Positions 7,202-15,581 of a DNA stretch of 29,022 bases are shown here, in pieces. Source of the DNA: UBA1738 sp964388835. Its GTDB lineage: Bacteria > Bacillota > Clostridia > UBA1381. Made by a program: the position numbers and the translations under genes. Under the pieces are notes generated by a model. That model ran no database searches. It was given only the letters and a program-made list of their open reading frames with translations, and was not told the origin of the DNA. The stretch spans positions 1 to 29,022 of the forward strand of contig CAYMBZ010000014.1 of NCBI GenBank assembly GCA_964388835.1. The letters run 5' to 3'. Each line of letters begins with the position of its first letter. Position 1 is the first letter of the stretch.

Positions 7202-9846
7202 GCTTCACCTATCCAAAGAGGATGTATAAAGCTCTTGATGATATAAGCATTACGATTAAAAGCGGAGAGTTTGTTACGGTATGCGGAAAGTCCGGATGCG
7301 GAAAAAGCACGCTTTTGCGCCTTTTAAAGCCGTCACTGTCACCTGTCGGAGAAAAAAGTGGGGGGATTTATTTCTGCGGAAAAGATGTTATGGGCCTCAG
7401 CAGGCGGGAGGAGGCATCAAAAATCGGATTTGTAATGCAAAGTCCGGAAAATCAGATTGTTACCGATAAGGTCTGGCACGAGCTTGCGTTTGCTGCAGAG
7501 AACTTGGGAGTTCAAAGCTCCGAAATCAGGAAACGCGTTGCGGAAATGGCTTCGTTTTTCGGTATTCAAAATTGGTTTTACAAAAATGTAAGCGAATTGT
7601 CCGGAGGGCAGAAACAAATTTTGAACATTGCATCGGTAATGGTTATGCAACCGTCGGTTTTGGTTTTGGATGAGCCGGCAAGCCGTCTTGATCCGATTGC
7701 GGCGGGAGAACTGATGAGCGCTCTGGAAAAACTCAATCGCGAGATAGGTACAACGGTTATTCTCTCAGAGCATTGCTTGGAATATGCTTTTCCGATATCG
7801 GACAGAGTAATTGTAATGGAAAACGGAAAAATTATAGCCGATGCCGCACCGTGTGAGGTAGGCGAGGCTTTAAAGAATTGCGTCAGTGAAATGCTTGCGG
7901 CGCTTCCCGCACCCATGCGCATATGTGCGGCAACGGAAGATTTAAAGCAATTGCCGGTGACCGTTCGGGAGGGACGCGCGTGGCTGGAAGAATTTGCAAA
8001 GAAAAATGTGCTGCTTCCCATCGAAAAAGAACGAACAGCACGGGAAAAAAGCGGCAAAAGCGCTATCATGCTTGAAAATTTGTGGTTCAGATATGAAAAA
8101 AATAATCCGGATACGGTGCGCGGATTAAGCCTTAATATTTCGGAGGGAGAAATTTTTGCCGTAACCGGCGGCAACGGAACAGGAAAAACCACACTGCTTT
8201 CGCTTATTTCGGGGATAAATCACCCTTACAGAGGGAAGCTTTTGATAAACGGGAAAAAGCTTTCGGATACGGAGGAGCTGTATAAAGGTGTTATCGGTCT
8301 GTTGCCTCAGGACCCACAGAGCGTTTTTGTTAAAAAAACAGTACGCCTTGATTTGGAGAATATGATTGCGGGAGAAAAGCTCACAAAAAGTGAAAAGGAA
8401 AAAAGAATTGCGGATGCGGTATCGCTTTGCGAAATAGAGGAGCTTACGGAATGTCACCCCTATGATTTATCCGGAGGAGAACAGCAAAGGGCGGCACTGG
8501 CAAAGGTTTTGTTGAAAAATCCCGCGATACTTCTTTTGGATGAGCCTACAAAGGGTATGGACGCGGCGTTTAAAGCGAAGCTTGGAGAAATATTAAAGAA
8601 AAAGTCGGCAGAGGGAACAACGATAGTCATGGTTTCACACGATATTGAATTTTGCGCCGAATATGCCGAACGTTGTGCGCTTATGTTTGACGGAAACATA
8701 ACCGCAGAGGGTACGCCGGAGGAGCTTTTCAGCGGGAATTTCTTCTATACAACTTCTGTATGCCGTATGGCAAGAAGTGTTCTGCCAAAGGCTGTTCTTG
8801 CGGAGGATGTTATCTCGGCATGCGGAGGAACTCTGCCCGAATTAAATAAAAAAACTCTGACTGATACAAAGATGGAGAATGATAGAAAAGCGGATAAAAA
8901 AGCCGAAAAGACGGATAAAAAGCGGCTTAAACCGCAGAAAATTGCGGCGGGGTGTCTCTTTGTATTGCTGTTTATGCTTACCGAGCTTTCATTTGTTACG
9001 GACAGAGATATATTGCATTTAACACAAATTCCCGGGATGAATTTGATAACAATACAAATAGCCGCAATTGTGGAAGTCTTCGCGGCTATGCTTTGCCTTT
9101 TACCGAGAACGAAAAATATGGCGAGCTTGAAGCAGAATCGCACAAAAGCTTCAAAAGGACAGATAGCCGCGGGGATATTTACCGCGGCGGCAATTCCGCT
9201 TACGATATTTGCGGGGGTACGATTTTTTGATGAGAGAAAATATTATCTGATAAGCATTTTGATAATAGTTGAGGCGATGCTGCCGTTTTTTGCTTTGTTT
9301 GAAAGACGCAGATCGGGAGCGAGAGAAATAGCGCTGCTCAGCGCTATGTGTGCGATAGCGGTGGGCGGAAGAACGGCATTTTTTATGCTTCCGCAGTTTA
9401 AGCCGGTTGCCGCGATTGTAATTGTTTCGGGAACTTGCATGGGAGGAGAATTCGGATTTTTGGTAGGTGCTGTCAGCGCATTCGTATCGAATTTCTTTTT
9501 CGGACAAGGACCTTGGACGCCTTGGCAGATGTTCGCTTTTGGGATAATCGGTTTTTTGGCGGGGGTTTTGTGCCGTATGGGTGTTTTGAAAAAGAGCCGT
9601 ATACCGCTCAGCATATTCGGATTTTTGGCAAGCTTTGTGATTTACGGATTTGTTATGAATTTTTCTTCATTGATTACCGCGCAAACGGAAATAACCGTAA
9701 AAACAGTGCTTTCATATTGCATAATGGGTGCACCTTATGACCTGATACATGCATGTTCTACGGCATTTTTTCTGTTTTTTGCGTCGGAGCCTTTGGCGGA
9801 TAAACTGGAGCGAATTAAAATCAAATACGGAATGTACGGAAATTGA
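7174..9846 (+). CDS. ECF transporter fusion: two ABC ATPase domains plus membrane S component (likely cobalamin)
   Basis: 890 residues joining three ECF parts. ATPase 1: Walker A GKSGCGKST near residue 38, signature LSGGQKQ near 142, Walker B LVLDEP. ATPase 2: Walker A GGNGTGKTT near 332, signature LSGGEQQR near 432, Walker B LLLDEP near 454. A Lys/Asp-rich linker (about 560-588) leads into a membrane region of roughly nine hydrophobic segments. The last part (REIALLSAM..., PWTPWQMFAFGIIGFLAG near 779) resembles ECF S components, and the riboswitch points to cobalamin (CbrT-like). The first four segments look like an extension of the usual six-helix S fold. ATG start behind GAGG, overlapping ecfT by 28 bases. 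The ECF assignment is firm; the substrate is inferred from context. Confidence 0.88.
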   Translation: MEIFKTENLSFTYPKRMYKALDDISITIKSGEFVTVCGKSGCGKSTLLRLLKPSLSPVGEKSGGIYFCGKDVMGLSRREEASKIGFVMQSPENQIVTDKVWHELAFAAENLGVQSSEIRKRVAEMASFFGIQNWFYKNVSELSGGQKQILNIASVMVMQPSVLVLDEPASRLDPIAAGELMSALEKLNREIGTTVILSEHCLEYAFPISDRVIVMENGKIIADAAPCEVGEALKNCVSEMLAALPAPMRICAATEDLKQLPVTVREGRAWLEEFAKKNVLLPIEKERTAREKSGKSAIMLENLWFRYEKNNPDTVRGLSLNISEGEIFAVTGGNGTGKTTLLSLISGINHPYRGKLLINGKKLSDTEELYKGVIGLLPQDPQSVFVKKTVRLDLENMIAGEKLTKSEKEKRIADAVSLCEIEELTECHPYDLSGGEQQRAALAKVLLKNPAILLLDEPTKGMDAAFKAKLGEILKKKSAEGTTIVMVSHDIEFCAEYAERCALMFDGNITAEGTPEELFSGNFFYTTSVCRMARSVLPKAVLAEDVISACGGTLPELNKKTLTDTKMENDRKADKKAEKTDKKRLKPQKIAAGCLFVLLFMLTELSFVTDRDILHLTQIPGMNLITIQIAAIVEVFAAMLCLLPRTKNMASLKQNRTKASKGQIAAGIFTAAAIPLTIFAGVRFFDERKYYLISILIIVEAMLPFFALFERRRSGAREIALLSAMCAIAVGGRTAFFMLPQFKPVAAIVIVSGTCMGGEFGFLVGAVSAFVSNFFFGQGPWTPWQMFAFGIIGFLAGVLCRMGVLKKSRIPLSIFGFLASFVIYGFVMNFSSLITAQTEITVKTVLSYCIMGAPYDLIHACSTAFFLFFASEPLADKLERIKIKYGMYGN

Positions 9847-9945
9847 AAATGGGTTGTGCATTTACGTAAAAAGTTAAAGTTTAAATACAATAAAATATTT
9901 TTTGATGATTATGAAGCGGTTTTTTTATAAAACTACTTCTTTTCA

Positions 9946-9974
9946 TTGACCGCGGCGAAAAAATAGTGTATAAT
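9946..9974 (+). promoter_or_regulatory. Sigma-A promoter of the LysR-type gene
   Basis: TTGACC (9946-9951), a 17-base spacer and a perfect TATAAT (9969-9974) lie about 40 bases before the LysR start codon. The 167-base gap after the ECF gene shows no convincing terminator. Confidence 0.8.
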
Positions 9975-10013
9975 GGAAGCGTCGGATAAAAGAGTTTTTA
10001 GGCAGGTGTTACG

Positions 10014-10937
10014 ATGAATGTATTGCATATGAAGTATGCGGCTGAGGTGGCAAAAGCCGGGTCGCTGAACAAGGCTTCGGAAAAACTGCTGATTGCGGTT
10101 CCGAATATCAGCCGTTCCATAAAAGAACTGGAGGCGGATTTGGGGATCGCGGTTTTTGACCGCACCGCAAAGGGAATGTGCCTTACCCCTGAGGGGGAAG
10201 AGTTTATCGGCTTTGCGCGGGATATTTTGGACAGAATAGAAAGTGTGGAAAAATACTATCGAGAGGGAACAGCAAAAAAACAGAAATTTTCCGTTTCGGT
10301 TCCGCGTGCATGCTATATATCCGAGGCATTTGCGGAATTCTCAAAAAGGCTGGACAAAACACCTGCGGAGATTTTTTATAAGGAAACAAATTCTCAGCGC
10401 ACAATCAAGAATATTCTGAATCATGATTATAAACTCGGAATAATCAGATATGCGGAAAATTACGATAAATATTTCAAGTCGATGCTGGAGGAAAGGGGTT
10501 TTGTGTATGAATTGGTTACGGAGTTTTCCTATTCACTGCTTATGAGTGCTGATAATCCTTTGGCAGAAAAAGAGGCAATTACTTTTGAAGATTTAACGGA
10601 ATACATCGAAATAGCTCATGCGGACCCATATGTGCCGTCTATGCCGCTGTCAAAGGTGGTAAAAGAGGAGTTGCCTGATAATATTGACAGGCGGATCTAT
10701 ATATTTGAGCGGGCAAGTCAGTTCGATTTGCTCAGTAAAAATTCCGACACATTTATGTGGGTATCGCCGGTGCCGAAAAATATTCTGGACAGATATAATT
10801 TGGTGTCAAGGCGGTGCGAAGAAAATAAAAAAATATACAAAGATGTTTTGATATACAAAAAAGGATATAAACTGACAGAGCTTGATAACAGCTTTATAAC
10901 AGAGCTTTGTGAAGCCAAAAGAAAGGTATTCGGTTGA
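10014..10937 (+). CDS. LysR-family transcriptional regulator
   Basis: 307 residues, the usual LysR length. The N-terminal winged helix-turn-helix is clear (about residues 1-62: AAEVAKAGSLNKASEKL, then PNISRSIKELEADLG and LFDR-like VFDRTAKGMCLTPEGE). The rest is a LysR substrate-binding-type effector region with weaker similarity to typical members. ATG start follows GGCAGG and its own strong promoter. It lies between the B12 operon and the rex-adhE genes, all on the same strand, not divergent from a target as many LysR genes are. The effector and regulon cannot be read from the sequence; the dyad at 10996-11011 in front of rex is a possible binding site. Confidence 0.88.
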   Translation: MNVLHMKYAAEVAKAGSLNKASEKLLIAVPNISRSIKELEADLGIAVFDRTAKGMCLTPEGEEFIGFARDILDRIESVEKYYREGTAKKQKFSVSVPRACYISEAFAEFSKRLDKTPAEIFYKETNSQRTIKNILNHDYKLGIIRYAENYDKYFKSMLEERGFVYELVTEFSYSLLMSADNPLAEKEAITFEDLTEYIEIAHADPYVPSMPLSKVVKEELPDNIDRRIYIFERASQFDLLSKNSDTFMWVSPVPKNILDRYNLVSRRCEENKKIYKDVLIYKKGYKLTELDNSFITELCEAKRKVFG

Positions 10938-10995
10938 TTTTTTGAAAATAGTAAAAGTCTGATTTTATAGGCTGTAAGATTATTCGATACAGGGG

Positions 10996-11011
10996 TTATC
11001 GATATTGATAA
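10996..11011. promoter_or_regulatory. Dyad upstream of the rex promoter, possible operator
   Basis: TTATC-GATATT-GATAA is a perfect five-base-arm dyad ending 22 bases before the rex -35; it contains a T-N11-A-compatible core as in LysR operators. A TCGATA hexamer occurs both inside it and 15 bases upstream at 10984. The position suits an activator, but no binding evidence exists. Confidence 0.35.
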
Positions 11012-11033
11012 TACCGATTAAACATTTTAAGAA

Positions 11034-11062
11034 TTGTCAAAATCCTTAAGGAATGTTAAAAT
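11034..11062 (+). promoter_or_regulatory. Promoter of rex-adhE
   Basis: TTGTCA (11034-11039), a 17-base spacer and TAAAAT (11057-11062) precede the rex start by 28 bases. The -10 lies inside the Rex-box palindrome. Confidence 0.7.
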
Positions 11063-11070
11063 ATTAACGA
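11053..11070. promoter_or_regulatory. Rex operator (ROP box)
   Basis: TGTTAA-AATA-TTAACG at 11054-11069 matches the Rex consensus TTGTTAANNNNTTAACAA except near its outer ends. It overlaps the -10 of the promoter for rex itself, so bound Rex would block RNA polymerase. This implies autoregulation and NADH-responsive derepression of rex-adhE. Confidence 0.8.
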
Positions 11071-11090
11071 AGTCAGAAAGGAGGTGCCGG

Positions 11091-11720
11091 ATGGAAAAGT
11101 GTTCTGTATCCAAGGCAACGCTCGGCAGGCTTCCGCGGTATTTGCAACAGCTCAAAGAAAATTTTGAAAGCGGCGGATATGTTTCCGCAACAGCAATAGC
11201 GAAAGCACTGTCACTCGGCGAGGTTCAGGTGCGCAAGGACTTGAGCTCTGTCAGCGGAGCGGGACGGCCGAAAATAGGTTACGCCGTAGACAATTTGATA
11301 GAAAGCATAGAAAATACTCTCGGTTGTAAAAATCTCACAAAAGCGGTAATTGTAGGAGCGGGCAGATTGGGTCAAGCTCTTCTCGATTATGAGGGATTTG
11401 AGGAATACGGTGTTGAAATTTCGGCAGCATTTGACATTAATGCGGGAAAAACCAATAAACCGGGAAAAGAGATTCTCCCAATGGAGCTCTTTGATGGGTA
11501 CTGCAAGGGCGGAGGTATTAAGATAGGGATTATTACCGTAAATGAAAACGCGGCGCAGGAAGTGTGCGACAAAATGGTGAAAAACGGTATAAAAGCCATA
11601 TGGAATTTTACACCGAAAGCGTTGAGTACGCCGAAAGGAGTATTGGTACAGCAAGAGAGTCTTGCATTGTCACTGGCACATCTTAACAATCAATTAGTTA
11701 ATAAAAATCAGGAGGATTAA
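11091..11720 (+). CDS. rex: Redox-sensing transcriptional repressor Rex
   Basis: Start at the ATG at 11091 behind AAAGGAGGTGCC; the frame extends upstream only through the promoter. 209 residues, normal for Rex. Residues about 1-75 are the winged-helix domain (ATLGRLPRYLQQL, GEVQVRKDLSSVSGAGRPKIGY). Residues from about 86 form the Rossmann domain with the dinucleotide motif VIVGAGRLGQALL. Rex senses the NADH/NAD+ ratio: NADH releases it from DNA so that fermentative redox sinks are expressed. A Rex box sits on its own promoter and adhE follows three bases after its stop, so rex and adhE form one operon. Identification is firm. Confidence 0.97.
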   Translation: MEKCSVSKATLGRLPRYLQQLKENFESGGYVSATAIAKALSLGEVQVRKDLSSVSGAGRPKIGYAVDNLIESIENTLGCKNLTKAVIVGAGRLGQALLDYEGFEEYGVEISAAFDINAGKTNKPGKEILPMELFDGYCKGGGIKIGIITVNENAAQEVCDKMVKNGIKAIWNFTPKALSTPKGVLVQQESLALSLAHLNNQLVNKNQED

Positions 11721-11723
11721 GAA

Positions 11724-14423
11724 ATGGATAAGAAAAATTACGAAATCGTAGACAGTGTTGAAAAGCTTGAAGAAGCAATTACACGCGTAAGAGAAGCACA
11801 GAAGATTTTCGCCGGCTACACTCAGGAGCAGGTTGACAAAATTTTCCTTGCGGCGGCATCTGCGGCAAACAAGGCAAGAATTCCGCTGGCAAAGATGGCG
11901 GTTGAAGAAACAGGCATGGGTGTTGTTGAAGATAAGGTTATCAAAAACAACTACGCATCGGAATATATTTACAATGCATACAAGAATACAAAAACTTGCG
12001 GCGTTATTGAAGAGGACAAGGCTTACGGTATAAAGAAAATTGCAGAGCCTATCGGTGTTATTGCGGCGGTTATTCCTACCACTAACCCGACTTCAACGGC
12101 AATATTTAAGTGTCTTATCGCATTAAAGACAAGAAATGCTATAATCATTTCTCCTCACCCGAGAGCAAAACTCAGCACAATTGCGGCGGCAAAGCTGGTA
12201 CTTGAAGCGGCTGTTGCGGCAGGAGCACCTGAGGGAATCATCGATTGGATTGACGTTCCGAGTTTGGATATGACAAACCTTGTTATGAAAGAGGCAGACA
12301 TCATCCTTGCAACAGGCGGCCCCGGAATGGTTAAGGCGGCATATTCAAGCGGTAAGCCGGCACTTGGCGTAGGAGCCGGAAACACTCCTGCAATAATCGA
12401 TGATACGGCTGATATTCTTCTTGCCGTAAACTCAATTATCCATTCAAAAACTTTTGATAACGGTATGATTTGTGCATCTGAACAATCGGTTATCGTTATG
12501 GAAAATATATATGACGCGGTTAAGGACGAGTTTGCTTCAAGAGGTTGCTACTTCCTGGATGAGCGTGAAATCGAAAAGGTTAGAAAGACAATTATCATAA
12601 ACGGCGCGCTTAATGCAAAAATCGTCGGACAATCGGCGGCTAAGATTGCGGAACTTTCCGGCGTAACCGTTCCGGAGGGAACAAAAATCCTTATCGGTGA
12701 GGTTGAGTCTGTTGAGCTTTCCGAAGAATTTGCGCATGAAAAACTTTCTCCGGTTCTTGCAATGTATAAGGCAAAGGATTTCGGCGATGCTTTAGATAAG
12801 GCGGAAAGACTTGTTGCGGACGGCGGTTTCGGTCATACTTCATCGGTATATCTCAACGAAGTAACTGAAAAAGAAAAGCTTGAAGAATTTGCCGCAAGAA
12901 TGAAAACTTGCCGTATCTTGGTAAACACACCTTCTTCTCATGGCGGTATCGGTGATTTGTACAACTTCAAACTTGCTCCGTCATTGACACTCGGCTGTGG
13001 TTCATGGGGAGGCAACTCGGTATCGGAAAACGTAGGTGTAAAGCACCTTGTCAATATAAAAACAGTTGCAGAAAGAAGGGAAAATATGCTGTGGTTCCGT
13101 GCACCTGAAAAGGTATATATCAAGAAAGGCTGTCTGCCTGTAGCGCTTGATGAATTGAAAACTGTAATGGGTAAAAAGCGTGCATTCATCGTAACCGACC
13201 AATTCCTTTATGAAAACGGTTATTCAAAGCCGATTTCGGATAAGTTGGACGAAATGGGAATTGCGCATACAACGTTCTTCAATGTTGCTCCGGACCCGAC
13301 ACTTGCAAGTGCTAAGGAAGGTGCCGCACAGATGGCAGCATTCAAGCCGGATACAATTATCGCTTTGGGCGGCGGAAGTGCTATGGACGCCGCAAAGATT
13401 ATGTGGGTACTCTATGAGCATCCGGAAGCTGACTTCATGGATATGGCAATGAGATTTATCGATATCAGAAAGAGAGTTTATACTTTCCCGAAAATGGGTG
13501 AAAAGGCATACTTTATAGCTGTTCCGACATCGGCGGGAACAGGTTCCGAGGTTACACCGTTTGCGGTTATCACCGATGAAAAGACAGGTGTTAAGTATCC
13601 GCTTGCAGATTATGAGCTCATGCCGAACATGGCAATTATCGACACAGACTTCCACATGTCCGCACCTAAAGGACTTACCGCGGCATCGGGTATCGATGCG
13701 GTAACGCACGCTCTTGAAGCATATGCCGCAATGCTGGCTACAGATTATACCGACGGTATTGCACTTAAGGCGTTAAAGACAATATTCGAATACCTGCCGC
13801 GTGCATATGACAACGGTCAGACAGATATTCTTGCACGTGAAAAGATGGCAAATGCCGCAACAATGGCAGGTATGGCATTCGCAAATGCGTTTTTGGGAGT
13901 TTGCCACTCTATGGCACATAAGCTGGGTGCATTCCATCACTTGCCTCACGGTGTTGCAAACGCACTTATGATTGAAGAGGTTCTGCGCTTTAATGCCGCA
14001 GAGGCTCCGGCAAAGATGGGAACATTCTCACAGTATGACCATCCGCACACATTGGCACGTTACGCGGAAGTTGCCGACTACCTCGGAATAAAGGGTGAAA
14101 CCAATGAAGAGAAACTTGAGGGTCTTATCAAGGCGATAAACGAGCTTAAGGAAAGAGTAGGTATTAAGGAAACAATTAAGGATTACGGTATCGACGAAAA
14201 GGTATTCCTCGAGCAGCTTGATGAAATGTCCGAGCAGGCATTCGATGACCAGTGCACAGGTGCAAACCCGAGATATCCGCTCATCAGCGAAATTAAGCAG
14301 ATGTATATGAACGCTTATTACGGAAAGCATTTTGAAGAAAAAAAAATGCCGGCGGCAAACATCACCGGTGTTACAAAGACCGATGAAGTAAAAAAAGCAT
14401 ACCGCAAAGGTAAAAAAGCGTAA
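11724..14423 (+). CDS. adhE: Bifunctional acetaldehyde-CoA/alcohol dehydrogenase AdhE
   Basis: 899 residues, the full length of AdhE. The N-terminal CoA-acylating aldehyde dehydrogenase (about 1-440) has the catalytic Cys in NGMICASEQS near residue 250 and the NAD-binding GAGNTP. The C-terminal iron-dependent alcohol dehydrogenase begins near 456 (WFRAPEKVYIKKG) and shows GGGSAMDAAK, GTGSEVTPFAVI and the metal-binding His residues in DAVTHALEAY and HSMAHKLGAFHHLPHG. It reduces acetyl-CoA to ethanol through acetaldehyde with two NADH, and in many bacteria assembles into spirosomes. An AGGAGG site lies ahead of the ATG, three bases after rex. Regulation through the Rex box upstream is expected. 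No truncation or frameshift is visible. Confidence 0.97.
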   Translation: MDKKNYEIVDSVEKLEEAITRVREAQKIFAGYTQEQVDKIFLAAASAANKARIPLAKMAVEETGMGVVEDKVIKNNYASEYIYNAYKNTKTCGVIEEDKAYGIKKIAEPIGVIAAVIPTTNPTSTAIFKCLIALKTRNAIIISPHPRAKLSTIAAAKLVLEAAVAAGAPEGIIDWIDVPSLDMTNLVMKEADIILATGGPGMVKAAYSSGKPALGVGAGNTPAIIDDTADILLAVNSIIHSKTFDNGMICASEQSVIVMENIYDAVKDEFASRGCYFLDEREIEKVRKTIIINGALNAKIVGQSAAKIAELSGVTVPEGTKILIGEVESVELSEEFAHEKLSPVLAMYKAKDFGDALDKAERLVADGGFGHTSSVYLNEVTEKEKLEEFAARMKTCRILVNTPSSHGGIGDLYNFKLAPSLTLGCGSWGGNSVSENVGVKHLVNIKTVAERRENMLWFRAPEKVYIKKGCLPVALDELKTVMGKKRAFIVTDQFLYENGYSKPISDKLDEMGIAHTTFFNVAPDPTLASAKEGAAQMAAFKPDTIIALGGGSAMDAAKIMWVLYEHPEADFMDMAMRFIDIRKRVYTFPKMGEKAYFIAVPTSAGTGSEVTPFAVITDEKTGVKYPLADYELMPNMAIIDTDFHMSAPKGLTAASGIDAVTHALEAYAAMLATDYTDGIALKALKTIFEYLPRAYDNGQTDILAREKMANAATMAGMAFANAFLGVCHSMAHKLGAFHHLPHGVANALMIEEVLRFNAAEAPAKMGTFSQYDHPHTLARYAEVADYLGIKGETNEEKLEGLIKAINELKERVGIKETIKDYGIDEKVFLEQLDEMSEQAFDDQCTGANPRYPLISEIKQMYMNAYYGKHFEEKKMPAANITGVTKTDEVKKAYRKGKKA

Positions 14424-14447
14424 ATTTTATACGAGGAGGAAACGAAA

Positions 14448-15197
14448 ATGAAACTTGACAGAGTAATTGCAGTCAGAAACAACAAAACGGTATATCGCGA
14501 CGGAGACCGCTGTATTAAGGTTTTTGATGAAAACTATTCAAAGGCAGATGTTTTGAACGAGGCTCTTAACCAGGCGAGAATCGAGGAAACTGGACTTAAC
14601 ATTCCAAAGGTTCTTGAAATAACCATGGTAGACGGAAAATGGGCAATCGTATCCGAATATATAAAAGGAAAAACTCTTGCACAGATAATGGAAGAGGACC
14701 CGGAAAATAAGGATAAGTATCTTGAGCAGCTTGTAGCGCTTCAGCTTGAGATTCATGAAAAAACCTGCCCGCTTTTGAACAAGCTTAAGGACAAAATGAA
14801 CAGAAAAATCAGCGCTACCGACCTTGATGCAACAACACGTTATGATTTGCATACAAGATTGGAGGGTATGCCCAAGCATACAAAAGTGTGCCACGGCGAC
14901 TTTAACCCGTCAAACATTATTATTACTGATGATAATAAGGCGTATATACTTGATTGGTCGCATGCAACTCAGGGAAACGCTTCTGCGGATGCGGCAAGAA
15001 CATACCTTTTGTTCTGGCTCAACGGCGACATCGAGGGCGCAAAAAAATATCTTGAGATTTTCTGTGAAAAGAGCAATACCGCAAAGCAGTATGTGCAGAA
15101 GTGGATGCCGATTGTTGCGGCTTCACAATCGGTTAAGGGAAATGCTCAGGAACGTGAATTCTTGCTTTCGTGGGTTGACGTTGTCGATTACGAATAA
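14448..15197 (+). CDS. Aminoglycoside-phosphotransferase-fold kinase
   Basis: 249 residues with protein-kinase-like/APH landmarks: an N-lobe with VSEYIKGKTL as hinge, the Brenner-type catalytic loop HGDFNPSNIII near residue 150 and the metal-binding ILDW a few residues later. It follows adhE by 24 bases behind GAGGAGG and no promoter is apparent, so it is probably the third gene of the rex operon. APH-fold proteins phosphorylate small molecules or sometimes proteins; the substrate here is unknown and antibiotic resistance should not be assumed. The nearby PP2C phosphatase gene at 17520 makes a protein-kinase role conceivable, but this is speculation. Confidence 0.82.
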   Translation: MKLDRVIAVRNNKTVYRDGDRCIKVFDENYSKADVLNEALNQARIEETGLNIPKVLEITMVDGKWAIVSEYIKGKTLAQIMEEDPENKDKYLEQLVALQLEIHEKTCPLLNKLKDKMNRKISATDLDATTRYDLHTRLEGMPKHTKVCHGDFNPSNIIITDDNKAYILDWSHATQGNASADAARTYLLFWLNGDIEGAKKYLEIFCEKSNTAKQYVQKWMPIVAASQSVKGNAQEREFLLSWVDVVDYE

Positions 15198-15245
15198 ACA
15201 TCAAAATGTATAAAAAGCGCGAAAACGCGGATCGAGAATAGGAGC

Positions 15246-15283
15246 CGGGCGGCAATGTTATTTTGTCGCCCGTATGTTTCTAT
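15246..15283 (+). terminator. Candidate terminator after the rex-adhE-kinase operon
   Basis: Arms CGGGCGGCA (15246-15254) and TGTCGCCCG (15264-15272) pair over nine positions with one G-U around a nine-base loop. The following TATGTTTCTATATT is T-rich but broken, so strength is uncertain. It separates the kinase from the hydrogenase cluster; I could not identify a convincing promoter in 15273-15338. Confidence 0.55.
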
Positions 15284-15338
15284 ATTGAAAAATCAAAGAA
15301 ATTTTATGCTTATTTAGTTTAAGAAAGGAAGTTTTGAA

Positions 15339-15578
15339 ATGAAAATAACTGTATGTATCGGAAGTTCATGTCACATCAAGGGTTCACGTCAGGTTGTTGA
15401 ACAGCTTCAGTATCTCATAAATAAAAATAATCTCGGAGACAAGGTTGAGCTGGGGGGAACATTCTGCATGGGCAAATGTCAGGATGGCGTATGCGTAACC
15501 GCGGATGATAAGTTTTTCTCGGTAACACCTGACACGGTTGAAGAATTTTTCAACAAAGAAGTTGCGGCAAAGGTGTGA
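15339..15578 (+). CDS. Thioredoxin-fold [2Fe-2S] ferredoxin-domain protein (first copy)
   Basis: 79 residues. Cys at 7 and 12 (CIGSSC) and at 44 and 48 (CMGKC) give the C-x4-C...C-x3-C pattern of thioredoxin-like [2Fe-2S] proteins, as in NuoE or HydC/HymA-type hydrogenase subunits. It is much shorter than NuoE and lacks the N-terminal helical part. AAAGGAAG precedes the ATG. It ends three bases before a paralogue of the same type. Electron transfer to or from one of the [FeFe] hydrogenases downstream is the likely role; no NuoF/HydB diaphorase partner is present in this window. Confidence 0.85.
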   Translation: MKITVCIGSSCHIKGSRQVVEQLQYLINKNNLGDKVELGGTFCMGKCQDGVCVTADDKFFSVTPDTVEEFFNKEVAAKV

Positions 15579-15581
15579 CAC

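Noticed and set aside
14448..15197. Antibiotic-resistance aminoglycoside kinase
   Set aside because: The APH fold is clear, but the gene sits in the rex-adhE operon and shows no specific match that I can name to a resistance enzyme.
15273..15338. Promoter or Rex box before the hydrogenase cluster
   Set aside because: TTGAAA at 15285 has no -10 at proper spacing, and no TTGTTAA-type palindrome is present, so neither is called.
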